64,000 bases of DNA from Phocaeicola plebeius DSM 17135 (GTDB lineage: Bacteria > Bacteroidota > Bacteroidia > Bacteroidales > Bacteroidaceae). The DNA lies in contig NZ_DS990123.1 in the NCBI RefSeq assembly GCF_000187895.1, forward strand, positions 1 through 64,000, written 5' to 3'. Below are positions 42,595 through 53,085 of this stretch, piece by piece. A model generated the notes under the pieces. The model did not search any database. It was not told the origin of the DNA and saw only the letters and a list, made by a program, of their open reading frames with translations. The first letter of the stretch is position 1; each line of letters opens with the position of its first letter. Made by a program: the position numbers and the translations under genes.

Positions 42595-44904
42595 CTAAAA
42601 CAAATCCCATGTACGGATTTCATCTTTCCAATGATGGTCCTTCGGGAAAGGTTTTTCACCCCATGCACGTACGCTGGTCCATTCCTGTGGTGCATCGGTC
42701 CAGAAAGGATGAGAAGCTGGAAGTCCCAACGGCAAGAATGCCAGAGAAGTCATATACAAACTTCCGTTGTTGGTATACCAGTCGGCTACATTCGGCTGAC
42801 GTCCAGTAAATCCAATGGTCAAGAAACCACCTTCATTAAAATTGTGTCCACTGGCAAACATACGTTTCATCACCGCAGTCAATGCACAGCGTACCTGAGC
42901 ACTGCTTACGCCTGCAGGCAACTCCTGATACCATGCCATTAAAGCCAAAGGTTGCATAGTAGCCATACGGTAAGGAATGGAACGACCGAATACGGGGAAG
43001 GTTCCTTCCGGAGAAATGAAACGCTCCAGAATCAAACTATATTTCTGGGCACGTTTCAATGCGCGGTCATAATACTTTCCATAATCTATCCGGCTACGCA
43101 CTTTTGCATCCTTCATAGCCTGAAGGGTTTCAAGATACATCGGATGGAACACATAACTGCTGTAATAATCGAATGCAAAAGAAGGACCATCAGCATACCA
43201 GCCATCTCCCGTATACCATTCTTCTACCTTACGAATGGCTGAATTCACACGATATTCATCGAATGAAGCTCCTGCTTTTGCCAGGAAACTTTCAATAGTA
43301 GATGAGAACAACAGCCAGTTGGTATAAGGAGGATCTATACGACGTAACTGCTGAAATTCCTCTATATAACGCTTTTTAGTGGTTTCATCCAAGGGTTTCC
43401 ACAACTGATCGTAAGCACGAAGAAAGCTTTCTGCCACGTAAGCGCCATCCACCAGAGTCTGGCCCTCCTGTCTCCACAACAAATAGTCCGGACTTTGCGG
43501 GTCTACAGCATTCGCATAGCTCTTCAAAGCCATCTCACGAAGTTCCTTACGCATCTTTCCTTCTTCTGTATCATCATCCGGCAGCGTCAGCCAAGGAGCG
43601 ATACCCGCCATCAAACGACCGAACGTTTCCATATAAGCCACCTTTTTGTTTCGGCCATCCCATGTGGGACTAACTTCCAGCTGCATATTCTTCTGCAACT
43701 CTCCTTTTGCCATATTGCTCAATACCGGATAAGCCATCTGATAAGCCAGCTTGCACCAATAAGCACGATCAGCAGTTTGAGGTGCTTCCAAGTAACGAAC
43801 ATACTCACAAGCAGCCAACAAGAAGGCTCCCACTCCAAAATTAGCGGTAGACTTTGCATTAATTACTTGTCCGGGGATTGCTTTTTCACCGATAGGCTGA
43901 ACATAACCTACCGCTCCATCTTTCTGAAGCGCTTTCTTTGACAAATAATTCCATGCCTTCTGCACCACCGGCATATATATATCTTTTTCTAAATACCCAT
44001 TGTTTATACCCCATAAGAATCCGTATGTAAATAGTGCCGTACCGCTGGTTTCCGGTCCCGGTGCAAATTCCGGATCCATCATGCTGCGTGTCCAGTAACC
44101 TTCAGGCTGCTGGATAGCTGCCACGGCTTTAGCCATATTTTGAAATTTATCCACAAAGAACTGATGATGCTTGTATTCTACCGGCAAGTCCTGCAACACT
44201 TTAGCCAGTCCGGCCAATACCCAAGCATCACCTCTAGCCCAGAAATCCTTCTTGCCATTGACTGTCTTGTGCTTCGGATAGATGTATTTTGCATCACGAT
44301 AATAAAGATTCTCATCTTTATCGAACATAATGCTATCAGAATAAATCAGATATTCATACAACTTATCCAAGTATTTCGCATTATGAGTAACCTTATAGAG
44401 TTTTGTCATTACCGGCATTGCCATATACAACGCATCACTCCACCACCAGTAATCATGCTGCGGGGTACTCATCTGGTACTCCATAACCTCACGCGCACGC
44501 TTGATTTTCTTATCGTCCGGAGCCAGATTATACAAATCAGTATAAGTCTGAAAACAAATCTGATAGTCGCCAAACAGCACATATTCATCCGACTCTCCGT
44601 AAGAATATTTCCATTCCGCACGGTTATCACTCTTCGCTCCCTTCCACTGGTTGTAGTTTGCCCAGGTTTCAGAATAAGTACGATAAGTCTCGTTTCCAGT
44701 CAAAAAATAGGCTTCCATATTTCCCGTATGATATACGGCATTATCCCAGAACGAACGAACCTCCGGCGAATTTTCTGCCTGCCAATGCTGATTTACCTTA
44801 TCAATCATCTTCCGGACCTCAACAGCCTCGGAACCTCTGGCCCCAACCGACATCGGCAATACTCCGACAGCGCAGGCCAGCAACAATTTAAATACCTGTT
44901 TCAT
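42595..44904 (-). CDS. GH105 unsaturated glucuronyl/rhamnogalacturonyl hydrolase fused to DUF2264
   Basis: 769 aa. Signal peptide about 1-22. The N-terminal (alpha/alpha)6 barrel (about 25-390) is a GH105 domain: WWWSDALYMAMP with D157, and ARGDAWVLAGL with D226, the Asp-Asp pair used for hydration of unsaturated uronic acids. The C-terminal half (about 400-769: METFGRLMAGIAPWL, GDGWYADGPSFAFDYYSSYVFHPMYL, GRSIPYRM) matches DUF2264, another (alpha/alpha) barrel. GH105 removes 4,5-unsaturated uronic acids made by lyases, or glucuronic acid in arabinogalactan. The fusion couples it to a barrel of unproven activity. Confidence 0.9.
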   Translation of the reverse strand: MKQVFKLLLACAVGVLPMSVGARGSEAVEVRKMIDKVNQHWQAENSPEVRSFWDNAVYHTGNMEAYFLTGNETYRTYSETWANYNQWKGAKSDNRAEWKYSYGESDEYVLFGDYQICFQTYTDLYNLAPDDKKIKRAREVMEYQMSTPQHDYWWWSDALYMAMPVMTKLYKVTHNAKYLDKLYEYLIYSDSIMFDKDENLYYRDAKYIYPKHKTVNGKKDFWARGDAWVLAGLAKVLQDLPVEYKHHQFFVDKFQNMAKAVAAIQQPEGYWTRSMMDPEFAPGPETSGTALFTYGFLWGINNGYLEKDIYMPVVQKAWNYLSKKALQKDGAVGYVQPIGEKAIPGQVINAKSTANFGVGAFLLAACEYVRYLEAPQTADRAYWCKLAYQMAYPVLSNMAKGELQKNMQLEVSPTWDGRNKKVAYMETFGRLMAGIAPWLTLPDDDTEEGKMRKELREMALKSYANAVDPQSPDYLLWRQEGQTLVDGAYVAESFLRAYDQLWKPLDETTKKRYIEEFQQLRRIDPPYTNWLLFSSTIESFLAKAGASFDEYRVNSAIRKVEEWYTGDGWYADGPSFAFDYYSSYVFHPMYLETLQAMKDAKVRSRIDYGKYYDRALKRAQKYSLILERFISPEGTFPVFGRSIPYRMATMQPLALMAWYQELPAGVSSAQVRCALTAVMKRMFASGHNFNEGGFLTIGFTGRQPNVADWYTNNGSLYMTSLAFLPLGLPASHPFWTDAPQEWTSVRAWGEKPFPKDHHWKDEIRTWDLF

Positions 44905-44919
44905 AGTTTTATTTTGAGA

Positions 44920-46197
44920 TTAATTTACTTCCAATACATACACAGGGGTTGCTTCTGAAGCCTTAACTTTTTCCCCGTCTCCCTGATGCGTTTCCTGCAC
45001 AAATACATGCAGTTTCTGATGTGTTTTCCACAACTCCGTATCATAGCTGGGTTCCCAGGCATCTACAGAGAAATCGGTCAGGTCTTTCACCTGCCATTTG
45101 CCCGATTTCACATCATCTGTATAGGCCATAGATACTTTACTGCCACGTTCTGCATCACGGAACACAAAATAAGCCTTACCTTTATCTACTGCAATACGTG
45201 GTCGTGAAATCGGAATCATTTTGGTGCCTCCGCCTTTTAGAGAAAATCCTTGCGAACGATTCATAATCTGACGGTTCTGCCATCCTTTCCCGTCGTTCCA
45301 TACCAGCCGATATTGAGGGACCTCACTGTCTGCATCTCTCCAGTAGGTCACAATATAAGGATGGCCTTCCGCATCAGTACTCATACTGGTCTGATTTATC
45401 AGTTCACTGTTTTGAGGAATGCGGCAAGCATATTCTGCATTGTCCTTACAAATAGGTAAGGTATATTTTTCACCTGTCGATTTATACCATGTCTTTCCCT
45501 CATCTGGAGAATATGCATAACAAAGGTCATGATTTGTTTCTACCATCCAGGTCTCACGCCATACCCACGACAAGTGAATCACTCCAGCTTTATCCATATA
45601 AAGTTGCCAGTAGGCATTTCGCTGATTTTCTCCGTCAATCAGCACATCCTGCACACGTGTCCATTTCCGGCTCTTCAAGTCATAGCGATTCAATACCAGA
45701 TTACCTCTTCCGGAAGCCCCAGAACGATACACAAACAGCAAATCGCCATCTGGCATCCGATAAAACTCCGGATACGTAACATCATCTTCATCTTTACCGG
45801 TCATCGCTTCTTTTTCTCCCAGCGTCAAAGCACCGGGTTCCGTACTCTTGCAATAGTTTAATTTGTTTCCATGATGGTCGAAAGAAAGATGCAAATAACC
45901 GTCCCCATCTACCATCATACTGATGACATTATGTGCATCGGCTACATTTCCTTTATATTGACTGCGGTGCAACGTCCATTCGGTACTCCCCAATGCACGT
46001 TTACCTACGGTCAAATATCCATCGGCATCATAATAAGATATGTATTGCACATCCCCATCCGTTACCAGAGAACTGTTACGGAATACAGTCGTATTGACGG
46101 AAGTAGAACTATATCCGTCACCCACCTTTACGAGTTGTTGTGCTGAAATTTCACTCCAAACAAGAAGTCCTATGAGAAATAAATAAATGCGCTTCAT
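44920..46197 (-). CDS. BNR_4-family beta-propeller enzyme (GH145/PL42-like)
   Basis: 425 aa. Signal peptide about 1-19 (SEISAQ). The rest is a seven-bladed propeller with BNR_4 motifs: ADAHNVISMMVDGDGYLHLS followed by DHHGNKLNYCKS (His-rich active-site blade), EFYRMPDGDLLFVYRSGASGRG, NAYWQLYMDKAGVIHLSWVWRE and SRPRIAVDKGKAYFVFRD. The family includes GH145 and PL42, which remove terminal L-rhamnose from Rha-alpha-1,4-GlcA caps of arabinogalactan or gum arabic. First gene of the four-gene enzyme operon; 15 nt before the GH105 fusion, consistent with sequential attack. A TATTTTTG box (46229-46222) lies 25 nt upstream. Confidence 0.8.
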   Translation of the reverse strand: MKRIYLFLIGLLVWSEISAQQLVKVGDGYSSTSVNTTVFRNSSLVTDGDVQYISYYDADGYLTVGKRALGSTEWTLHRSQYKGNVADAHNVISMMVDGDGYLHLSFDHHGNKLNYCKSTEPGALTLGEKEAMTGKDEDDVTYPEFYRMPDGDLLFVYRSGASGRGNLVLNRYDLKSRKWTRVQDVLIDGENQRNAYWQLYMDKAGVIHLSWVWRETWMVETNHDLCYAYSPDEGKTWYKSTGEKYTLPICKDNAEYACRIPQNSELINQTSMSTDAEGHPYIVTYWRDADSEVPQYRLVWNDGKGWQNRQIMNRSQGFSLKGGGTKMIPISRPRIAVDKGKAYFVFRDAERGSKVSMAYTDDVKSGKWQVKDLTDFSVDAWEPSYDTELWKTHQKLHVFVQETHQGDGEKVKASEATPVYVLEVN

Positions 46198-46221
46198 AGT
46201 TTATCCATTAAGTTTCTTTGG

Positions 46222-46265
46222 CAAAAATAGGATTTTCATATAAAAGGAAGTACGAAAATTTCGTC
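46222..46265 (-). promoter_or_regulatory. PUL enzyme operon promoter region
   Basis: -7 box TATTTTTG (46229-46222, minus) without a clear TTTG at -33, and AAATTTCGTC (46256-46265 on the plus strand) about 30 bp upstream of it. The latter resembles the AAATTCGTC repeats near SusC and may bind the HTCS regulator. Confidence 0.4.
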
Positions 46266-46366
46266 AAGGAGGGATAAAAAACGGGCAAGGGAAACTGAAT
46301 GGACAAATTACACCTTATTTTGACAGAATCGTCACCAGTTCTGATACAAATGTCTAGGACACGTAC

Positions 46367-46414
46367 ACAAAAAAACAGTCCGTATTCAAAGACTCTCTCT
46401 CAATACGGACTGTT
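46367..46414 (-). terminator. Intrinsic terminator after murF
   Basis: AACAGTCCGTATT (46374-46386) and AATACGGACTGTT (46402-46414) form a perfect 13-bp stem; on the minus strand a run of T follows (46375-46369). It ends the trpS-murF operon. Confidence 0.9.
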
Positions 46415-46432
46415 TCGCAAAAACAATATATC

Positions 46433-47725
46433 TTACAAACACGCTGGAAGTTCGCTTAACTTCATACTGTTTGAACCTTTTATCAACACGCAACAATGCT
46501 GAACAGGATGAGCAGCCAGCATAGCTTCTACCTCCTTCACATTCTCATAATGTTCAAACGAAGCAGAGAGTCCGGCAAATTCCGGTCCAACCAGAATCAC
46601 GCGTTCAAACTGACATTCGTTCAGGAAGTCCACTACTTTCTGATGTTCTTCCCGGCTTCCTTCACCCAGCTCTTTCATATCGCCCAAAATTGCCACCTTA
46701 TGCTCGGCCTCCATCTGGCGGAAATTTACCAGCGCCGCCATCATACTGGTTGGGTTGGCATTATACGCATCTACAATGAGTGTATTGGACTCTGTCTGAA
46801 CCAGCTGTGAACGATTGTTCTGAGGCACATAAGAGGAAAGCGCATGACAGATTTGTGTATCTTCCACGCCGAAATAACGACCAATAGCAACCGCAGCCAA
46901 TGCATTATCCAGGTTATAGGCACCTATCAGGTGTGTCTTCACCTCGTGTGACGCACCTCCAGCCGTCCAGCCCAAATGCAAGAACGGAGAACAAGAAAGC
47001 ACTGTTCCACTCACATCCAGCCCCGAAGTCTGTCCGTAACGGACACAATTCAGTCCTTCTGCAATTTTATTCAAATGAGGATTCTCATTCTGAATGAATA
47101 TGGTAGCATTTCCTTTTTCCCGAAGATAGTCATACAACTCTCCCTTGGTACGGATGACTCCTTCAAAAGAACCGAATCCTTCCAGATGCGCCTTTCCCAC
47201 ATTGGTAATGATACCGCAATCAGGCTCAGCAATATGAACCAGCGTCTTGATTTCACCCGGATGATTGGCTCCCATTTCAATGACAGCCACCTCATGTTCC
47301 GGCTTCAGGCGTAACAATGTCAAGGGCACGCCAATATGGTTATTGAAATTTCCCTGTGTATAGAGCACATTGAATTTTTCTTTCAATACGGCTGCAATCA
47401 GTTCCTTCGTTGTGGTTTTCCCGTTGGTACCGGTTACTCCCACCATGCGAGTTCCTAACTTACGACGATGATAATTGGCCAGCTGCTGCAACGTCTGAAG
47501 GCAATTTTCCACCAGCAAGATATATGGATTCTCCGGTGATGCATATTGTGGTTCGTCCACCACAGCATAACGGCATCCCTGTGCCAGCGACTGTGCCGCA
47601 AACGCATTGCCATTAAATGTTTCTCCTTTCAGGGCCAGAAACATAGAACCCTCCGGACAATGACGGCTGTCGGTCGTCAGTCCGTTACACTCCGTAAAAC
47701 GGCTGTATAGTTCTTCAATATCCAT
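46433..47725 (-). CDS. murF: UDP-N-acetylmuramoyl-tripeptide--D-alanyl-D-alanine ligase
   Basis: 430 aa from the ATG at 47725, which lies 4 nt after the trpS stop; an ATG at 47764 would overlap trpS. Cytoplasmic peptidoglycan enzyme that adds D-Ala-D-Ala. N-terminal substrate domain (GLTTDSRHCPEGSMFLALKGETFNG), ATP-binding loop GVTGTNGKTTTKELIAAVL (about 95-113), QGNFNNHIGVPLTLL, AVIEMGANHPGEI, and the C-terminal domain with VDAYNANPTSM and ILGDMKELGEGS, all MurF signatures. Confidence 0.96.
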   Translation of the reverse strand: MDIEELYSRFTECNGLTTDSRHCPEGSMFLALKGETFNGNAFAAQSLAQGCRYAVVDEPQYASPENPYILLVENCLQTLQQLANYHRRKLGTRMVGVTGTNGKTTTKELIAAVLKEKFNVLYTQGNFNNHIGVPLTLLRLKPEHEVAVIEMGANHPGEIKTLVHIAEPDCGIITNVGKAHLEGFGSFEGVIRTKGELYDYLREKGNATIFIQNENPHLNKIAEGLNCVRYGQTSGLDVSGTVLSCSPFLHLGWTAGGASHEVKTHLIGAYNLDNALAAVAIGRYFGVEDTQICHALSSYVPQNNRSQLVQTESNTLIVDAYNANPTSMMAALVNFRQMEAEHKVAILGDMKELGEGSREEHQKVVDFLNECQFERVILVGPEFAGLSASFEHYENVKEVEAMLAAHPVQHCCVLIKGSNSMKLSELPACL

Positions 47726-47729
47726 ATTC

Positions 47730-48839
<1,110 letters not shown>

Positions 48840-48856
48840 TCATTTTTAAATTGCAG

Positions 48857-48888
48857 CAAAGATAGCGAAAGGTGAGCGAAGCTCCAAG
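48857..48888 (-). promoter_or_regulatory. trpS-murF promoter
   Basis: Minus strand: CTTG (48888-48885), 20 nt, TATCTTTG (48864-48857). Confidence 0.6.
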
Positions 48889-48957
48889 CCAAAAGCTTGC
48901 TTTTGAGTGAAAGAGCTTTCGAACCGCATCCTATCTTCTCTAAAGATATATAAATCC

Positions 48958-48988
48958 TTTGTTTTCTTCAAAATAAATCGTTTCTTTG
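48958..48988 (+). promoter_or_regulatory. carB promoter
   Basis: TTTG (48958-48961), 19 nt, TTTCTTTG (48981-48988), one base off the TAnnTTTG consensus. The start would be near 48994, with a leader of about 70 nt. Confidence 0.55.
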
Positions 48989-49063
48989 CAAGAGGTCTCA
49001 ACAGACAACCATCTGCCTGACAGGGACTACCTTTAACGATACCACAACAAATTATCTATAACC

Positions 49064-52000
49064 ATGAAGAAAGAACTCAAAAAAGTCCTGGTTCTCGGAT
49101 CAGGCGCACTGAAAATCGGGCAAGCCGGAGAATTCGACTACTCAGGTTCACAAGCACTGAAAGCCTTACGCGAAGAAGGCATCCGCTCGGTACTTATCAA
49201 CCCTAATATTGCTACTATTCAAACTTCGGAAGGAATTGCCGACCAAGTATATTTCCTGCCCGTTACACCTTATTTTGTAACTGAGATTATTAAGAAAGAA
49301 CATCCGGACGGCATTCTGCTGGCCTTTGGAGGACAAACGGCCCTGAACTGCGGTACGGAACTTTACCAGAAAGGTATATTGAAAGAATACGGCGTGGAAG
49401 TATTAGGAACTTCCGTAGACGCCATTATGTATACAGAAGACCGCGACCTCTTTGTCAAGAAGTTAAACGAGAAATCTCTGAAGACTCCGGTCAGCCGTGC
49501 GGTAGAAAACATGAAAGACGCACTGGAAGCAGCACGTACCATCGGCTATCCGGTGATGATCCGTTCGGCTTACGCATTAGGAGGATTGGGAAGTGGTATC
49601 TGCCCCGATGAAGAAAAATTCATAGAACTGGCTGAAAGTGCCTTTACCTTCTCTCCACAGATTCTGGTGGAAGAATCACTGAAAGGCTGGAAAGAAATTG
49701 AATTCGAAGTGATTCGCGATGCCAACGACCACTGTTTCACCGTGGCCAGCATGGAAAACTTCGACCCGCTGGGTATTCATACCGGTGAATCTATCGTAGT
49801 GGCTCCTACCTGCTCACTAAGCGAAGAACAGGTAACCATGTTGCAGGATTTGTCCAAACAATGTATCCGTCATTTGAACATTGTGGGTGAATGTAACATT
49901 CAGTATGCGTTCAATGCGGAAACCAACGACTACCGTATCATCGAGGTAAATGCCCGCCTGAGCCGTTCTTCTGCACTGGCTTCCAAAGCAACCGGTTATC
50001 CACTGGCTTTCGTAGCTGCCAAGATTGCCTTGGGTTATACTTTGGATGAAATCGGAGAAATGGGTACACCGAACTCTGCTTACGTAGCTCCGCAACTGGA
50101 TTACCTGATTTGCAAGATTCCGCGTTGGGACCTCAACAAGTTTGCCGGAGTTTCTCACCGCATCGGTTCAAGCATGAAGTCTGTGGGTGAAATCATGTCT
50201 ATCGGACGTACGTTTGAAGAAATCATCCAGAAAGGTCTGCGTATGATCGGACAGGGCATGCACGGATTTGTGGGCAATGACCACACCCGCTTCACCAACC
50301 TGGATGATGAACTGGCCAATCCGACTGACTTGCGTATCTTTGCCATTGCACAGGCATTGGAAGAAGGTTACTCTATCGAACGCATCTATGAACTGACCAA
50401 AATTGACCCGTGGTTTATCGGCAAACTGAAAAATATTGTAGACTACAAACATAAACTGTCAACCTACAACTCGCTCGAAGAACTTCCGGCAGAGGTACTT
50501 CGTGAAGCCAAAGTGATGGGATTCTCTGACTTCCAGATTGCCCGCTTCGTACTGAAGCCTCAGCAGGGTAACATGGAAAAGGAAAATCTGGCCGTTCGTT
50601 CTTACCGTAAGAAATTAGGTATCCTTCCGGCCGTAAAACGCATCAATACCGTAGCTTCCGAACATCCGGAACTAACCAACTACTTGTACATGACGTATGC
50701 CGTAGAAGGATACGATGTAAACTATTATAAGAATGAAAAGTCAGTCATCGTGCTGGGTTCAGGAGCTTACCGCATCGGTTCATCTGTAGAATTTGACTGG
50801 TGTTCGGTAAATGCCATCCAGACAGCCCGCAAGTTAGGCTACAAGTCTATCATGATTAACTACAATCCGGAAACGGTTTCTACTGACTACGACGTGTGCG
50901 ACCGCCTGTATTTCGACGAGTTGTCATTCGAACGCGTACTCGACGTGATTGATTTGGAACAGCCGCGCGGCGTCATCGTTTCCGTAGGTGGTCAGATTCC
51001 GAACAACCTGGCCATGAAACTTTACCGTCAGGCTGTGCCGGTACTCGGTACTTCTCCGATTTCTATTGACCGTGCTGAAAACCGTAACAAGTTCTCAGCC
51101 ATGCTTGACCAGTTGGGCATCGACCAGCCGGCTTGGCAGGAACTGACCAGCCTGGACGATGTGAAAGACTTTGTCAAGAAAGTGGGTTATCCGGTACTGG
51201 TTCGTCCGTCATACGTACTGAGTGGTGCAGCCATGAACGTATGCTACGACCAGGAAGAACTGGAACGCTTCCTGCAAATGGCCAGCGAGGTATCAAAAGA
51301 ATATCCGGTAGTTGTATCACAATTCATGCAGGAAACCAAGGAAATAGAATTCGATGCCGTGGCACAGAACGGTGAAATCGTAGAATATGCTATTTCAGAA
51401 CACATCGAATTTGCCGGTGTACACTCTGGTGATGCGACACTTGTCTTCCCGGCACAGCACATCTATTTTGCTACTGCCCGCCAGATTAAGAAAATCAGTC
51501 GCAAGATTGCCAAAGAACTCAATATCTCCGGTCCGTTCAACATCCAGTTCCTGGCTAAGAACAACGATGTAAAAGTAATCGAATGTAACCTGCGTGCTTC
51601 ACGTAGCTTCCCGTTCGTATCAAAAGTATTGAAACGCAACTTTATCGAAACGGCTACCCGCATCATGCTGGATGCTCCTTACGTACGTCCTGACAAGCTG
51701 GCGTTTGACATCGACTGGATTGGGGTAAAAGCTTCTCAGTTCTCATTCGCCCGTCTGCAGAATGCCGACCCGGTACTGGGAGTAGACATGTCATCTACCG
51801 GTGAAGTAGGTTGCTTGGGAGACGACTTCGATGAAGCATTGTTGAATGCCTTGATTGCAACCGGCTACAAGATTCCGAAACAGTCCGTTCTGTTCTCTTC
51901 CGGTGCCACCAAGTCGAAAGTCGATTTGCTGGATGCCAGCCAGATGCTTCACCAGAAAGGATACAACATCTATGCTACAGCCGGTACAGCTGCCTTCCTG

Positions 52001-52288
52001 AACTCTCACGGCATCACCACCACTCCGGTGTTCTGGCCGGATGAACGTCCGAATGCAGAAAACAATGTGATGAAGATGATTGCGGAACATAAGTTCGACT
52101 TGATTGTCAACATCCCGAAAAACCACACCAAACGGGAACTGACCAACGGTTACCGCATCCGTCGTGGTGCCATCGACCACAACATTCCGCTGATTACCAA
52201 TGCCCGTCTGGCCAAAGCGTTCATCGAAGCATTCTGCCACATGAACCAGAATGAAATCCAGATCAAGAGTTGGCAGGAATATAAATAA
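49064..52288 (+). CDS. carB: Carbamoyl-phosphate synthase, large subunit
   Basis: 1074 aa, the normal size. Two ATP-grasp halves are seen: the first begins KVLVLGSGALKIGQAGEFDYSGSQALKAL (about 8-36) with VRSAYALGGLGSG and EVNARLSRSSALASKATGYPLA, the second begins VIVLGSGAYRIGSSVEFDWCSV (about 562) with VRPSYVLSGAAMNV and ECNLRASRSFPFVSKVL. A C-terminal MGS-like allosteric domain (about 940-1070) completes it. It makes carbamoyl phosphate from bicarbonate, ammonia (from CarA) and two ATP for pyrimidine and arginine synthesis. carA is not in the window, and a hairpin cluster closes this transcript, so the gene stands alone. Confidence 0.96.
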   Translation: MKKELKKVLVLGSGALKIGQAGEFDYSGSQALKALREEGIRSVLINPNIATIQTSEGIADQVYFLPVTPYFVTEIIKKEHPDGILLAFGGQTALNCGTELYQKGILKEYGVEVLGTSVDAIMYTEDRDLFVKKLNEKSLKTPVSRAVENMKDALEAARTIGYPVMIRSAYALGGLGSGICPDEEKFIELAESAFTFSPQILVEESLKGWKEIEFEVIRDANDHCFTVASMENFDPLGIHTGESIVVAPTCSLSEEQVTMLQDLSKQCIRHLNIVGECNIQYAFNAETNDYRIIEVNARLSRSSALASKATGYPLAFVAAKIALGYTLDEIGEMGTPNSAYVAPQLDYLICKIPRWDLNKFAGVSHRIGSSMKSVGEIMSIGRTFEEIIQKGLRMIGQGMHGFVGNDHTRFTNLDDELANPTDLRIFAIAQALEEGYSIERIYELTKIDPWFIGKLKNIVDYKHKLSTYNSLEELPAEVLREAKVMGFSDFQIARFVLKPQQGNMEKENLAVRSYRKKLGILPAVKRINTVASEHPELTNYLYMTYAVEGYDVNYYKNEKSVIVLGSGAYRIGSSVEFDWCSVNAIQTARKLGYKSIMINYNPETVSTDYDVCDRLYFDELSFERVLDVIDLEQPRGVIVSVGGQIPNNLAMKLYRQAVPVLGTSPISIDRAENRNKFSAMLDQLGIDQPAWQELTSLDDVKDFVKKVGYPVLVRPSYVLSGAAMNVCYDQEELERFLQMASEVSKEYPVVVSQFMQETKEIEFDAVAQNGEIVEYAISEHIEFAGVHSGDATLVFPAQHIYFATARQIKKISRKIAKELNISGPFNIQFLAKNNDVKVIECNLRASRSFPFVSKVLKRNFIETATRIMLDAPYVRPDKLAFDIDWIGVKASQFSFARLQNADPVLGVDMSSTGEVGCLGDDFDEALLNALIATGYKIPKQSVLFSSGATKSKVDLLDASQMLHQKGYNIYATAGTAAFLNSHGITTTPVFWPDERPNAENNVMKMIAEHKFDLIVNIPKNHTKRELTNGYRIRRGAIDHNIPLITNARLAKAFIEAFCHMNQNEIQIKSWQEYK

Positions 52289-52312
52289 GGTATACCAATG
52301 GTAGAAAATAAG

Positions 52313-52391
52313 AACGTCAAAGCGCTTAAAAAAACGCTTTGACGTTTAGATTAAAACGCAAGTGCGTTTGAAGTAAAATGCACTTGCGTTT
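52313..52391. repeat. First two of three consecutive hairpins after carB
   Basis: AACGTCAAAGCG (52313-52324) pairs with CGCTTTGACGTT (52335-52346). AAACGCAAGTGC (52354-52365) pairs with GCACTTGCGTTT (52380-52391). Both are perfect 12-bp stems. The AAACGCAAG core matches the elements at 7312-7369. Confidence 0.7.
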
Positions 52392-52397
52392 CCACTA

Positions 52398-52440
52398 AAA
52401 CGTCCTTGCGTTTTCCCTTAAACGCAAGGACGTTTTTTTC
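52398..52440. terminator. Third hairpin after carB, bidirectional terminator
   Basis: AAACGTCCTTGCGTTT (52398-52413) and AAACGCAAGGACGTTT (52420-52435) form a perfect 16-bp stem with a 6-nt loop, followed by T residues. It separates carB from the convergent thioredoxin-like gene. Confidence 0.8.
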
Positions 52441-52453
52441 ATATACCTTTTTC

Positions 52454-52972
52454 TTATTTCAAAGCGGCTTCAATATCAGCCATAAGTTCTTGAAATTCAG
52501 CCTTTGTATAGCCTATGGAAGCATGAATCAGCTTACCGTCTTTTCCGAACAGATACGCTCTGGGGATTGTCTGGTCGGCAAAAAGAGAGAAGACTTCCCG
52601 TTTAGGATCCGGATAGAGCGGGAAACTGAATTTCTTCCGTTCATTGTATTTTTTCAGTTCTGCATCCGTATGCTCCCGGCCGATAACTAACAACTTGAAG
52701 TCCTTATTATCCTTATATTTCGGCCACAAGGTCTTCTGAACTTCTGCCAGTTCTATCTGACAAGGTCCGCACCACGTAGCAAACAAGCTGACCAGCACCA
52801 CTTTTCCCTTCAGGTCGGCTGGGGTTACTTTACCATATATTTCCGAATTCAGGGTAATGGCAGGCATGGCATCACCCAAACTGATTTTTTCTTTCCCGGT
52901 GTCTTGTGCAGAAGCAGCCAATACGCCCATCCAAATCAGACACAAAAGACTCCAAATCCGTAAATTTTTCAT
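52454..52972 (-). CDS. TlpA-family thioredoxin-like protein, secreted
   Basis: 172 aa from the ATG at 52972 (MKNLRIWSLLCLIWMG...); the frame extends to 53095 but the extra 41 residues overlap the divergent promoter and lack a signal. Signal peptide about 1-22 (cleavage ASAQ). The thioredoxin fold carries LVSLFATWCGPCQIELAEVQ with the redox pair CGPC, and IPRAYLFGKDGKLIH with the cis-Pro. It is probably a periplasmic or outer-membrane-associated disulfide reductase of the TlpA/ResA type. A TATATTTG box (53014-53007) precedes it. Confidence 0.88.
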   Translation of the reverse strand: MKNLRIWSLLCLIWMGVLAASAQDTGKEKISLGDAMPAITLNSEIYGKVTPADLKGKVVLVSLFATWCGPCQIELAEVQKTLWPKYKDNKDFKLLVIGREHTDAELKKYNERKKFSFPLYPDPKREVFSLFADQTIPRAYLFGKDGKLIHASIGYTKAEFQELMADIEAALK

Positions 52973-53046
52973 TGTTCTTTCCTTTCTATAAAATGTTAAA
53001 CCCTGACAAATATACCGTAAACCGCTGGAAAATCCGCCAAGGAGTC

Positions 53047-53054
53047 TATCTTTG
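53047..53054 (+). promoter_or_regulatory. Probable -7 box of yaaA
   Basis: TATCTTTG, exact TAnnTTTG, 31 nt before the start codon. No clear TTTG is seen at -33. Confidence 0.5.
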
Positions 53055-53085
53055 TAAATAGTTTTAACGAAAAACAAGAGCGCGT

